From Terfezia claveryi (Eukaryota; Ascomycota; Pezizomycetes; Pezizales; Pezizaceae): a stretch of DNA of 41,303 nucleotides. Position 1 is the first letter of the stretch; every line of letters starts with the position of its first letter. The notes under the pieces were generated by a model. That model searched no databases. It was given only the letters and a program-made list of their open reading frames with translations, and was not told the origin of the DNA. The translations under genes were made by a program, and so were the position numbers. Below are positions 19,951 to 30,700 of the stretch, one piece after another. The stretch is from NCBI GenBank assembly GCA_015179025.1, contig WHUX01000340.1:1-41303 (forward strand), given 5' to 3'.

Positions 19951-20541
19951 GTGCACTCCTGCATATCAGCGCTATCTGACTCAATGGTGTCCACCAATTC
20001 TACAGATGCTGAGCAAGGGGAGAGTATTGGAAAAGCTGTCACTGTCCAATTTGATCCCGAAGGAGATGTCATCTCGGTTCTTCCTTGTAGTGAGGGAACT
20101 ACACGGTTTCAGATCAATTCTAGTATCCTGTGTCTGCAGTCACCTGTGTTTAGGGAGAAACTCTCGCTGGAAATCTCACTTACCGATGATGATCCAAAAG
20201 CATTGGCTATTATTCAACGAATCCTACACCTACAACACGACTGGTTGCCTGTGAGCTTGGACGAAGACAGGGTGTAGCAAGTAGAAATTTTATGTGATAA
20301 ATACAACATGAGACAGGCGCTGGGAACCTACTTGGGTAAATGGTTGACACATTACCAATGCGGGCAGGTGAAAGTACCAGAACAGGCAGGCAAATGGCTC
20401 TTCATGGCTCAACGCATTTGCTCTGCCCACGTTTTTCATCATATATTCCAAAAAATTTGGCCTTCACCTGCTAGGTATATTGCACTTCCGCCCCGGACCC
20501 CCCTTTGGGTGCATGCTCATGAATCTTCCATCATACCATGA
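19951..20541 (+). pseudogene. BTB/POZ-domain protein relic (one in-frame TAG)
   Basis: The frame from the ATG at 19951 gives FDPEGDVISVL, TRFQINSSILCLQSPVFREKL, ISLTDDDPKALAIIQRILHL, TAG at 20275, then VEILCDKYNMRQALGTYLGKWL and AGKWLFMAQRICSAHVFHHI. This is the fungal BTB pattern: D-x-GD, 'SPVF', LPDDDP-like, 'LCDKYD' and 'KWLFIA'. Apart from the stop the frame runs unbroken to 20541 (196 codons), shorter than the usual 250-350 of this family. Such proteins mediate dimerisation or ubiquitin-ligase adaptor functions, but targets cannot be guessed. The stop could be a C-to-T change of CAG/CAA or G-to-A of TGG. It is the only plausible host gene in the window. An alternative is a short spliced gene, but no clear GT..AG pair surrounds the stop. 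Confidence 0.65.
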
Positions 20542-20842
20542 GGTGTAGACTTGATTTCATGGTTTTTGCACTATGTGAGAGGGGCAGGAAATGTACCTAG
20601 ACTCTGCTCAATCATATTATTCCAATTCAATACCTGGTCATATATTCACATCACGCAATTCATGTATTAACCATATATCAGGATATCTCACAGGACTCCA
20701 TGATCCAGGGCTCTTAGGCACTTCAGAAATAATTCTCCGAACTCGTACGTAGCTTTTGAGCCCCCTGCCGTCCAATTCCACTGAAAACCCATTGAGTTCT
20801 ACCCTACAGCTGTTTGTTGCATATCCCCATCACATGCTGTAG
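20542..20842. other. non-coding stretch after the BTB relic
   Basis: No open frame, repeat or RNA recognised. Confidence 0.5.
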
Positions 20843-20869
20843 CCTGGACCGCCTGGACCGCCTGGACCG
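20843..20869. repeat. 9-bp tandem repeat CCTGGACCG, 3 copies
   Basis: Three perfect head-to-tail copies. A degenerate series in the same orientation (ACTGCCTAGACCTCCTGGACTGCCT) borders the outer end of the inverted arm at 34883-34910. Confidence 0.85.
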
Positions 20870-20877
20870 CGGCTCTA

Positions 20878-20975
20878 GGCCTGGGCACGAGACGTCTCGT
20901 CATTTACAGGCTGGTGTCGAGACGTCTCGGGACTTTGGCCAGACCGTTTCAAGACATCTCGTCTCGTGCCCAAGG
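20878..20975. mobile_element. 98-bp miniature inverted-repeat element
   Basis: Ends are inverted (CCTGGGCACGAGACG... / ...CTCGTGCCCAAGG) and it is flanked by CTA on both sides (20875-20877, 20976-20978). It carries palindrome CGAGACGTCTCG twice. The paralogous arm near 34882 continues without it, so it looks like a separate small insertion with a 3-bp target duplication. Confidence 0.6.
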
Positions 20976-21640
20976 CTACCATACATCACCGGGTAATGCA
21001 TCATCACCGTGATATGCATCAGCCCCCACGCGAACCCTGTCGGTCCATTCTTGGCGGCGTAGCAGACTGCAAAATGAACGGAACCATTGCTAGCAAAATA
21101 TATATACCTCGTAAAGATATAGAGATTCATTGACATGTGGTGGAAATACGAAATGGATGGGTTTGGATGGGTTAATAGATCGATTTTGGGGTGGCATCTA
21201 ATATTTCGAGGTAAAATAGAGACAAGTAACTGACCTGCGGTACAGACCAAGTCTTAGGAATATATATGAATTGGGGTTTGAATGGTATAATCTAGAGTGT
21301 ATAGATGCGGTTTAAGTTGCTTAAAAGTAATAAAGCGATTAGTCTAACTTTGGAAGGTGAGCAGGAGTTTGTGCACTTTTCCGAGATCTATTTATATAAA
21401 AATCTGAAGCAGCCTGAGCCATACTAAACTCAGCTGGACTAATTATGCCTTGTCTGTATGAGCCCAAGTCCATCTCGGTCCGCCTGAGTTTGTCTAACCC
21501 ACTTGAGTGTGCTGGACTAAATCTGAAGCTGCCTGAACTCATCTGTATAAATTATATAGATGCTCAGTATTCCTGACCTTCTCTGATAAATTCTAGGCTA
21601 GTCTAGATACACCATAGCAATATTGAACTTCAATAAGCTA
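20976..21640 (-). repeat. inverted repeat arm A
   Basis: By eye about 80-85% identical to the reverse complement of 34240-34882. The two arms face each other across gypsy III. An open stretch is shared between copies (minus strand here, LPRNIRCHPKIDLLT, MSMNLYIFTR). Reading-frame conservation may simply reflect shared descent. Confidence 0.8.
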
Positions 21641-22082
21641 ATATATATTTTCTTGAAGCTACTTGAGATGTCCTAAACTAGTATAAACTCTTGTGAATTA
21701 CTATTAGGTTACTTCAAGTCAGTTGAGCTCACTGGAGCATACCAATACATATCAGAACTACTCAAATCTCACCAGTATTTATTTTTGGCCGTCATATAGT
21801 AACTCGGGGTTAGCTTCTGCAGGTCTAGATTGCTTTAGTATACTTGAGAGGCAGTACCTCTAGAAGTAATTTTAAACTTCAATTAGGATAAGTCACCCAA
21901 GTCAGTTTAGGCTAGCTTAACCTAGTATATATGCTTGCATCTATCTTAATATACTGAACATTATCTTCTTTACTACTCTGTACAATCACGGACTCTTAAA
22001 TAAATTGTCCAAACTCAGGTGGATTCAGGTAAGTCTGAGTTGGCCTATCTAAGCCTGAATTGAATATGCATAGGGCAATATA
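21641..22082. other. AT-rich spacer between arm A and gypsy III
   Basis: Rich in short degenerate words such as CTTGAAG, TCAAGT and CTGAGTTG, and without a clear open frame. Probably the inner part of the same repeat family as arm A. Confidence 0.45.
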
Positions 22083-22616
22083 TGTAACAACCATGTGTTC
22101 AGTTGTATTGTTGTCTTTGTCATCACCTGCGATCGCAGGTGATAGATTATTGTGTTATCTTTACCTTACTTGGCTTCCGAGATAGGGAAGCTTATTTCCC
22201 TCATTGCCCTGACCGAGTTATGTATATATAGAGCCTGTCCCTCGTACTGTCATTGGATCCCCATCTAACGTCTTGTATACCCAATACAGGACCTTGCTTC
22301 CCCCAGCGCTTGTGCACCTCCCTTATGCACATCCTTGTCTCGAACAAACAACTCTGCAGTACAGCTGCCTCCCTTGACACACGCGGCAACTGCCTCCGCA
22401 TGTTTTGTATCCCTTGCCCTCTGCCTCTCTTGCCTCTTGCCTCTTGCCCTTGCCCTCCGTCTCAGTCTTCCCCTGGTCACACACGTAGCATTCCTACATA
22501 TTTCTTACCCTAGCCTCTCCCCAGATCACACACGTAGCGCTCCTACGTGTGCGATTGCCCCTTGCCATTTCCCCGGCGTACCCCTTGGTCACCTTGCCCC
22601 CAGAGCCATCCTTACA
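22083..22616 (+). repeat. 5' LTR of gypsy III (534 bp)
   Basis: TGTAACAACC...CCTTACA. It carries the perfect 20-bp palindrome TCACCTGCGATCGCAGGTGA (22123-22142), a TATA box (22222-22230), the conserved ATCTAACGT (22263-22271) about 40 nt after the TATA box, and two hairpins of the CACACGTAG..CTACGTGTG type in U5. Confidence 0.95.
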
Positions 22617-22628
22617 CTACGTTGGATC
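22617..22628 (+). promoter_or_regulatory. putative primer-binding site of gypsy III
   Basis: CT then ACGTTGGAT follows the LTR. It is complementary to ATCCAACGT of the 3' LTR, and with one wobble to ATCTAACGT of the 5' LTR. Confidence 0.6.
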
Positions 22629-22652
22629 TTTTCGACCAACTGGTACGCTGTC

Positions 22653-23825
22653 ATGTCTGGAACCCCTCCACCCGCTGTCAGGTTTCAAACCTAGAGGAAC
22701 TCCCCTATACCTTCAGGACCGAACGAATTGAATGCCTATCATCGAGAGATCATTGACATCTTCGAGGCCATGGATGCCATCGGGGCCGAACTCGGCAATA
22801 GCCTGGCCATGGCCGAACAAAAGCTGAGATCCACCGATGAAGAGATCATGGTCCTCCAGACAGATCTCGACCATGTGAACCTTGCCCTAGCTACCGAACG
22901 GACCACGGTACAAAACCTCGGCCATGCCCTGGCGAATCTGGCTATCTCTATGCCAACCACCACTGCTAAAACGGAAAGTATCCCCACCTCCCCTAAGTTC
23001 AATGGGGATAGGGCTCGTCTACGAGCCTAGAAAAATGCGGTGAACTTGAAGTTGAGTGGAGATTCGGCTAGGTTTCCGTCAGAACAACACCGCTTGGCCT
23101 ATGTGTTTGCCCTGCTGGAGGGCAAGGCCACAGATCAAATCCAGCCATATGTGCTCGAGACAGGGATCAAGCTCGACAACGTCTTAGCCTTGTTTGTTAT
23201 CTTAGATTGGGCGTTCAGAGATCCTGATGCAGTAGGGACGGCCAGTCGAGTGCTCCGGGCACTGAGACAGCGCAACTCAGAGCTGTCTACTTACATCGCA
23301 GAGTTCTCGAGGCTGGCCGCAGAGGTAAGGTGGAATGACCAGGCTAAGTTCGAGCAATTCCAGGAGGGGCTCAACGATGAGCTCCAACAAGCCATAGTTA
23401 CCCTCCCCACGGTTGATACCCTCGAGGAGTTGATCGACCAGGCCTCCCAGGTGGAACAGCGGATGTTCCAGCTCCGCAACCGCCCCCCGTTCAGGCCAGC
23501 ACCCCATCTCCCACCACCCCAGCAACACCATACCACCAAAGCAGCTCAGGCCCCTGCCCCCACCAATCAACTAGTACACCCATCGTTGGTGGCAGGAGGG
23601 CCCACCCCCATGGATTTATCATCAGGCAGACCCCGCCTGACCCAAGAAGAGAGGGAACGCCGCCGGAATAATGGGCTATGCATAGCCTGTAGGAAGGCCG
23701 ACCACTTTTTTGCGGCTTGCCCCCTTCGAAAGAATCGCTCCCTCGCCATCCACGCTATCTCCGATACCCCAGTGCCCAGGATTGAGGAGCTTGACGAGTT
23801 GGGAAAAGCCCTGTCCCTTGCCTAG
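22653..23825 (+). pseudogene. gypsy III Gag, two in-frame stops
   Basis: The first ATG after the primer site is at 22653 (MSGTPPPAVRF). TAG at 22692 and 23028 (RA*KNAV, where AW is expected) interrupt an otherwise continuous frame of 390 codons. It contains a coiled coil (GNSLAMAEQKLRSTDEEIMV), a capsid (PKFNGDRARL, LEGKATDQIQPYV, AFRDPDAVGTASRVL, STYIAEFSRLAAEV), a Pro/Gln linker and a zinc knuckle CIACRKADHFFAACP (23679-23720). It is the particle protein of the element. The stop codon sits inside the frameshift hairpin. Confidence 0.9.
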
Positions 23826-23846
23826 TTTCTGACACTAGCAAGGGAC
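23801..23846 (+). promoter_or_regulatory. -1 ribosomal frameshift signal of gypsy III
   Basis: GGGAAAA at 23801-23807 (frame G GGA AAA), 5-nt spacer, stem GTCCCTTGCCTAG (23813-23825) with CTAGCAAGGGAC (23835-23846), loop TTTCTGACA. The protease frame is exactly -1 relative to gag. Confidence 0.82.
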
Positions 23847-26800
23847 CTGCCCCAGGCTATTTGTCTTTGTCTGCATTTTCTGTTTTTTCTGCTATTGACG
23901 AATCTCGCTTGTTCAGCGAGCATTTTGTTGTATCTATCTCCCTCAGAATCAATGATAGAACAATCAATACGTCAGTACTTATAGATTGCGGAGCTTTAGG
24001 AATTGCATTCATTAACCAAGCCTTTGTCAGTAAATTCTCTATACCCACATCCAAGCTCAAAACCCCTAATGTCCTGGATGTCATTGACGGTCGACCCATC
24101 TCCTCCGGAGATATCACCGATATTGCATGCTTGTCCGCCCTAGTGGGGGATCACTTCAAGACCAACCTCCCCATGTTCGTCACTAAGCTAAAATACCCAA
24201 TTGTCCTCGGAATCCCCTGGCTCAGAATGCACGATATATCAGTCAGCTTTAGCTCGTACACCCTGCAGTTCAATAGCTAGTATTGCCAAAAACACTGCGG
24301 AAATCTAAAGGCCACCATTACCGGGCTGTGTGCCTTGCCACCCGCGATAACCCATCCAACCCAAGTGGTACCTCGGTATGCGCACCTCGATGCCAATCCC
24401 CCTGTTTCCCCAATTCCCCCAATTCCCCCTATTGTACTGCCTCTAAAACCTCTGAATGTTAGCTTTATCGGAGCAGGGGCTTTCGCTTACCTCACCAGGA
24501 GGCACAAGCTGAAGGCTTATGCCCTGTCCATACATGAGGTAAACCTAGAGATTAACAAGATAAGGTCTAAGGAGGAGTGGAAGTCCATGGTCCCAGACGA
24601 ATACCATTAATTCATCGACCTGTTCTCGGAGAAGGCCGCAGAAAAGCTCGCACCCCACCGGCCATATGACCATACTATTCCGCTGATAGAGGGTAAGACC
24701 CCCCCCTATGGGCCCCTCTACGGAATGTCCCAGTTAGAGCTGGAAGCTTTGAAGAAATACTTAGAGGAAAACCTCAACAAGAGCTTCATTCGCTATAGCT
24801 CCTCACCAGTGGGTGCCCCAGTGCTGTTTGTGAAGAAATCGGATGGCTCTCTCCAGTTGTGTATCGATTACCGGGGCCTAAACGAGATAACGGTCAAAAA
24901 CAGGTACCCTCTACCTCTGATTCAGGAGACATTAGCCAGGCTTTCCAAGGCAAAATGGTTCACCAAATTGGACTTGCGAGGGGCGTACAACCTGGTATGG
25001 ATCGCCGAAGGGGAGGAGTGGAAAATGGCCTTCCGGACATGTTATGGCCACTTCGAGTACAACGTCATGCCCTTTGGCCTAACCAACGCCCCTGCCTCCT
25101 TCCAGCACTTCATCAATGACACCTTACGGGACTTTCTGGGTGTGTTCTGTATGGCCTACCTCGATGATATCTTGATTTATTCAGATACCCTAGCAGAGCA
25201 CAAGATTCATGTCCGGCAGGTATTGGAGAAGCTGGAGCAAGCTAGGTTGTACCTCAAGCCCGAGAAATACGAATTTCATGTGTAGGAGGTTAAGTATCTA
25301 GAGTTGATCATCACTACGGAAGGTATTAGAATGGACCCCACCAAGGTCACCACCGTTCAGGAATGGGAAATCCCAGCAAATCTCAAGGATGTTCAGGCCT
25401 TCCTGGGATTCACCAACTTCTACCGACGGTTCATTCTAGGATATTCCAAGATCGTGGCCCTCCTCACAGCCCTGACCAAAAAAGACCGGCGATTCTACTG
25501 GAGTCCAGAAGCCCAGTCTACCTTTGAGAAGCTCAAGGAAGCCTTCTGCTCAGCCCCGATCCTTGTCTACTTCGACCCTGACAGGGAGTGTATCGTAGAA
25601 ACGGATGCCTCCGATTATGTATCTGCCGGAATCCTGTCCCAGTATGTCAATGGTATTCTCTACCCAGTGGCCTATTTCTCCAAAAAGCACTCCCCGGTGG
25701 AGTGTAATTACGAAATCTATAATAAGGAGTTAATGGCCATTGTGCATACATTCGAGGAATGGAGGCCCTACCTAGAATCAGCAAAGGGAATCATAGAGGT
25801 TCTCTCAGATCACAAGAACCTGGAGTACTTCACAACCACCAAATTGCTAAACCAACGACAGGCTAGGTGGTCAGAATTCCTCTCTCGGTTTAACTTCAAA
25901 ATCAGATACCGCCCCGGGAAGGCTGGTGGCAAGCCGGATGCATTGACCAGGAGATCAGGAGACCTCCCTAAAGGAGGGGATGAAAGGCTGAAATACCAGA
26001 ATCAGGTGGTACTGAAGCCGGAAAATCTTGATTTGGTAGCCAATGGTCTGGCTGATGCTGATACTGTTGCTGACGCCAGAGCTGCTCTCCAGCAACAGGT
26101 GCGACAAGCGTATGAGGAGGACCCCCTGGCTAGAAACATCATTGCCGCATTGAAATCTGGACAACGTCATCATACCAAGATTTCCCTAGCCAAATGCACC
26201 ACTCAGGACGGCCTTCTCTACCACCTGGACCGCCTCTACGTGCCTGCAGACGATGGGCTACGCCTGCAATTGATCAAGGAACACCACAACACACTGGCAG
26301 CAGGTCACCCTGGAGTGGCTAAGACATTAGAGTTGCTGTCTAGGCAATATACGTGGATTGACCAACAGAAGGAAGTGGAGCGGTACATACGGAATTGCCA
26401 TGTCTGCAAGTGTGCCAAACCCACCCGCCACGCTCCGTATGGTACCCTGAAGCCCCTGGAAGTCCCAGAACAACCCTGGCAACACCTGACTATGGACTTC
26501 GTCACCGGATTGCCGGAGGACTCGGGATTCAACGCCATCTTGATGGTAGTGGATCGGTTAACGAAAATGAGACATGTGATACCCTGTCGAGACACCTGCT
26601 CGGCCCCCGAATTGGCATCCCTCTACCTGGAAAATGTCTTCCGTTACCATGGCCTCCCAGCGTCGATTGTCTCAGACCGTGGCCCTCAGTTCGTCGCCGA
26701 CTTCTGGAAAACATTCTGTGAGCTATTGGGTATTGAAGTACACCTGTCTATGGCATACCACCTTCAGACTGATGGCCAGTCAGAACGTATGAATGCCATC

Positions 26801-27198
26801 ATGGAGCAATATCTGAGGGCGTACATCAATTACCAGCAGAATAACTGGGTTTCATTGCTGGCCACCTGCGAATTCTCTGCCAACAACCACTTCTCTGAGA
26901 CCCTGAAGACCTCCCCATTCCTGGCCAATTATAGCTAGCACCCTCGGTTCGTAGACTCCCTAGCACCTCTGCACAAGGCCAGGGAGAATACCCCAGCTAA
27001 GGAGTTCGCCACGCAGATTTCTGAACTTTACTCTACCCTGAAAGCCGAGCTGGGATATACGCAAGCCAGGCAAGCTGAATATGCCAACACATCATGACTG
27101 CCAGCCCCCAGATACCAGCCAGGAGACAAGGTGTGGCTCTCTAGTCGGCACTTCTGGACAGAACGACCTTCTCATAAGCTGGATCATAAGTTCCTGAG
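23826..27198 (+). pseudogene. gypsy III Pol, first part (protease to integrase C-terminal region)
   Basis: The -1 frame is free of indels from the gag end to 27198, with five stops (24278, 24608, 25283, 26936, 27095), nearly all where C-to-T or G-to-A explains them (CAG, TGG, CGA). Order: protease LIDCGALGIAFI (about 23970), [12 protein letters not shown] and [10 protein letters not shown] (about 25156), RNase [16 protein letters not shown] (about 25605), integrase zinc region HHNTLAAGHPGV...NCHVCKCAK (HHCC complete), core Asp in TMDFVTGL (about 26490), IVSDRGPQF (about 26675), Glu in TDGQSERMN (about 26780), and HKFL at the break. All catalytic residues seen are kept. Gypsy V inserted after codon Leu of KFLGPYE. 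Confidence 0.93.
27194..27198. repeat. target-site duplication of gypsy V, left copy (CTGAG)
   Basis: Partner CTGGG at 33091-33095. The coding context (KFLGP) shows CTGGG is the original and the left copy carries one G-to-A. Confidence 0.85.
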
Positions 27199-27689
27199 TG
27201 TAACGGCATAAGTCGATGGCTGTGGCTATAACTAAAGACGTGACTCCAAGGAGCGCACGAAGACGAAACTATAACCGTAGATTGGAGTATCAGGACAAAA
27301 GGCAGAGTCTGTATTACTAAGGTTATAATACAAGACGTTGCGTAAGGAACAAGAACAAGAAACGACAACTAAGGCTTCCTATATACACGATTGCCGTGGC
27401 TAAAGGAGTGGCGCCCAACTAACTTGACGTCACCTGCGATCGCAGGTGATACTCCGCGATCCACCTCTCTAATCCCTTCTAGTATTAAGACACTCGAACA
27501 AGCCTGCTGACACTCGAACAAGCCTGTTCGGGTGTCAAATACCTCGCAGTAAATTCAAATACCGTATTGACACTCGAACAAGCCTGTTCGGGTGTCAAAT
27601 ATCTCGCAAGTAAATTCAAATACCGTGCTGACACTTGAACAAGCCTGTTCGGGTGTCAAATAGCTCGCAAGTAAATTAACGCCATGACA
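27199..27689 (-). repeat. 3' LTR of gypsy V (491 bp)
   Basis: Minus strand TGTCATGGCG...GCCGTTACA. U3 holds three 60-61-bp tandem repeats (27509-27688), each with a palindrome of arms GACACTCGAACA/TGTTCGGGTGTC, and one copy of TCACCTGCGATCGCAGGTGA (27430-27449). Confidence 0.94.
27509..27688. repeat. 60-61-bp tandem repeat, 3 copies, in the gypsy V LTR
   Basis: Each unit consists of a 28-bp palindrome followed by CAAATA.CTCGCA.GTAAATT. A partial extra palindrome half precedes the array at 27489. The array is repeated in the 5' LTR (32910-33089). Confidence 0.9.
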
Positions 27690-27706
27690 ATATCCCCTCC
27701 TTACGG
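27690..27706 (-). promoter_or_regulatory. polypurine tract of gypsy V
   Basis: Minus strand CCGTAAGGAGGGGATAT directly before the LTR start TGTCATGG. Confidence 0.75.
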
Positions 27707-27723
27707 CCGAAGTCCCTTGAGGC

Positions 27724-30700
27724 TTAGTCTTCGTCTTCCCGCAATGGTCCTGGTTTGCTCGGATTTCGCCTGTGGAAGTCATCAATAGCCTTGAGTTTGT
27801 TGATGTTTGTTGCCGGTTCCCAGTCTGGTCTTTCAAACCCTACCCATTTCACTAAGTACTCTAATTTCTTCCTCCGAAGACGAGAATCCAAGATTTCTTC
27901 CACATGCTACTCTTCCTCATTATCAACTATCACTGGTGGAGGTGGGGGATTGTATTGCCCAGGTAGGGGATTATTGTTTGCCGGGTCGAGAAGTGAAACA
28001 TGCTGGACTCGATAATAATGCATACTAGCGGGGAAGTCGAGTTCGTATGCATAGGGGGATATGACCTTTGTGATCTTGTAGGGGCCAATCCGTTTATAGT
28101 CGAGCTTTCTACTTGGCCATTGTGTTGTAATGTGCTGGCTATTAAACCAAACCAGATCTCCCTCCTTGAATACTGGAGTATTATCTCGTCCTTTGTCTAC
28201 TTGCTCCTGTTGCCGTGCCTGCGCCCTAGCCATCTCGTTTTGTAAGTGTTCTGTTATTTCCTTGATCTTCCCGGCCACCTCTATAGCACTCCGCTCATCA
28301 GGTCGTATGGGCTTTTCTTCGAAATCAAATTGCCACAGTGGGTCATAACCATAATTCGCAAAGAAGGGAGATGACCCAGTTGTTTCAAAAGCTTGATTAT
28401 TAGCTGCAAACTCGGTGAGATGCAACCAGTTCTCCCAGTCATCCTGCAAAAAATTAACATACACCCGTAAATATTGTTCTAGAGTGGCATTGACTCGTTC
28501 GGTCTGGCCGTCAGTTTGAGGGTGAAACGGTGTGGACAGGAGAGGTTGAATCTTAAGCACTTGACAGAGAGCTTTCCAAAAGTGAGAGATGAATTAAGAC
28601 CCACGGTCTGATACAATTGTTCTAGAAAGACCATGGAGGCGGAAGATATGCCGAGCATATAGATCTGCTAATTGCTCTGCAGTAGTGGTATCACGACAGG
28701 GAATAAAGTGTCGCATTTTAGTTAGTCACATACCACTACCAAAATTGCGTTGTATCCATTTGACTAGGGTAGCCCAATAATGAAATCCATGGAGATATCT
28801 TGCCAAGCACCTTGGGGAATTGCGAGTGGTCGAAGAATGCTGTATGGGGCATGTCGTGTCGTTCGAGCACATTGACAGGGGTGACAATTGCTATATACTG
28901 ATCAACATCCTTATGCATTTTTGGCCAATAATATTGTCGCGAGATAAGCTCAAGTGTCTTGGATCCCCTGGATGCCCCGCTGCTGGGATATCGTGATGGT
29001 CCTGATTAGATGTAACTTTAGAGGCATATAATTTGGTACATATATCCGCCTACGATATTTTAGCTTTCCATTATCCTCTTCACATTCGGCTAGCGAGATG
29101 TCCTTAGATTGCTTCTCTCCTTGTTATAGCTTAGCTAATGTCTTTCTTGGCAATGGATCAACTTCAAAACCCCTATTAAACAAGTCCTCTAGTTCCAGCT
29201 CTTCTACTGTCGCATTGATTGTTAAATTGTGAGGTTTGAGAACGACTTGATTTTGAAACCTTATACGTTCATCTCCTTCCTTTGGAAGGTCTCCTGACCT
29301 TCTTGTTAATGCATCAGGTTTTCCCCCTGCTTTACCTGGACGGTAAACTATCTTGAAGTTGAAGCGGGAGAGAAATTCTGACCATCGGCTTGATGGCGGT
29401 TGAGGAGCTTTGTTGACATAAAGTATTCTAGATTTTTGTGATCTGAGAGTACTTTAATTGGATGGGGGGTGGATTCCAATTCAGCTCGCCATTCTTAGAA
29501 GCATCGGATAATAGCCATTAATTCCCTATCATAAATCTCATAGTTGCATTCAGTTGGTGAGTGCTTCTTAGAGAAGTAAGCAACAGGGTGAGGTATGCTA
29601 TTATCGTCATATTGCGAAAGAATTCCAACAGAAACGTAGTCTGATGCATCTGTTTCTACTATAATTTCACGGTCGGGATCAAAATGCTGGAGAACGGGAG
29701 CAGAAGTAAACGCTTTTTAAGGTTTTGGAACGCCTTCTGGCATTTGTTGCTCCAATGCCAGGTTGTATTTTTTTTTGTTAGTTTCACGATAGGAGCCACA
29801 ATCTTGGAGAAGTCTTTGATAAACCGGTGATAAAAATTGGTAAATCCTAGAAAAGCACGAGCATCATGAAGGTTAATTAGGGATTCCCAGTCCATTACGG
29901 CCTTAACTTTAGCTGCATCCATTTGTATCCCTTCTGCTGAGATAATCATGCCCAGGTAGTGGACCATGGTCTTATGAAATTCACACTTCTCGGGTTTTAG
30001 ATAGAGGCCGGCTTTTTGGAGAGCTTGCAATACCTTGGTAACATGTGTTCGGTGTTCTTCGAGGGTATCGCTATATATTAAAATGTCATCAAGATAAGTC
30101 GTACAGAAATTGTCAAGGAAGGGATGGAGAACATCATTAATAACATGTTGGAAGCTGGCAGGAGATTTGTGAGGCCAAAGGCATAACTAAGGTCTCATAT
30201 AAGCCATAACGAGTTCGGAACGCTATTTTCCATTCCTCTCCTGCCGCCATCCGGATGAGGTTGTAGGCGCTTCTAATGTCAAGAGCCGTATAGTATCGTG
30301 CCTTAGAAAGTCTAGTCAAAGTCTCTCGTATAAGGAGTAGTGGGTATCGGTTCTTGATGGTACCATCATTAAGACAACGATAATCCACACAGACGCAAGG
30401 ACCCATCCTTCTTCTTAACAAATAAGATAGGTGCACCTGCAGGAGATGAGGAGGCACGAATAAATCCTTTGGACAGGTTTTCTTCAGCCATACTTTAAGA
30501 GCCTCTAACTCTGGTTTTGATAGGGAGTATAGAGGTCCAAAAGGGGAGTAAATCCTTCTTTAAGAGGAATTTTATGGTCGTAAGGTCGGTGGGGGGGAGG
30601 ATTTCCGCAATAGCCTTCTTAAATAATGGAAGGAATTCGTGGTATTCAGAAGGACTAGTTCCTTGATCTTATCCTCCTCCGTCTTAGGTTGTTGTTCAGG

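Noticed and set aside
22253..22700. Several 60-120 codon open frames within gypsy LTRs (also at 3520-3964, 5095-5562, 10896-11300, 33658-34171, 35390-35796)
   Set aside because: They arise from the pyrimidine-rich, low-complexity U5 (CTTGCCTCTTGCC) and have no conserved domain. They recur only because LTRs are repeated.
26305..26721. Opposite-strand or shifted open frames over gypsy pol (also 2712-3060, 9267-9548, 37180-37938)
   Set aside because: These are shadows of the conserved pol frame; codon pattern and motifs belong to the pol frame.
27489..27688. CRISPR-like repeat-spacer array
   Set aside because: The repeated palindromes and constant 'spacers' are tandem copies inside an LTR and recur in the partner LTR. 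The spacers are not unique and the genome is eukaryotic.
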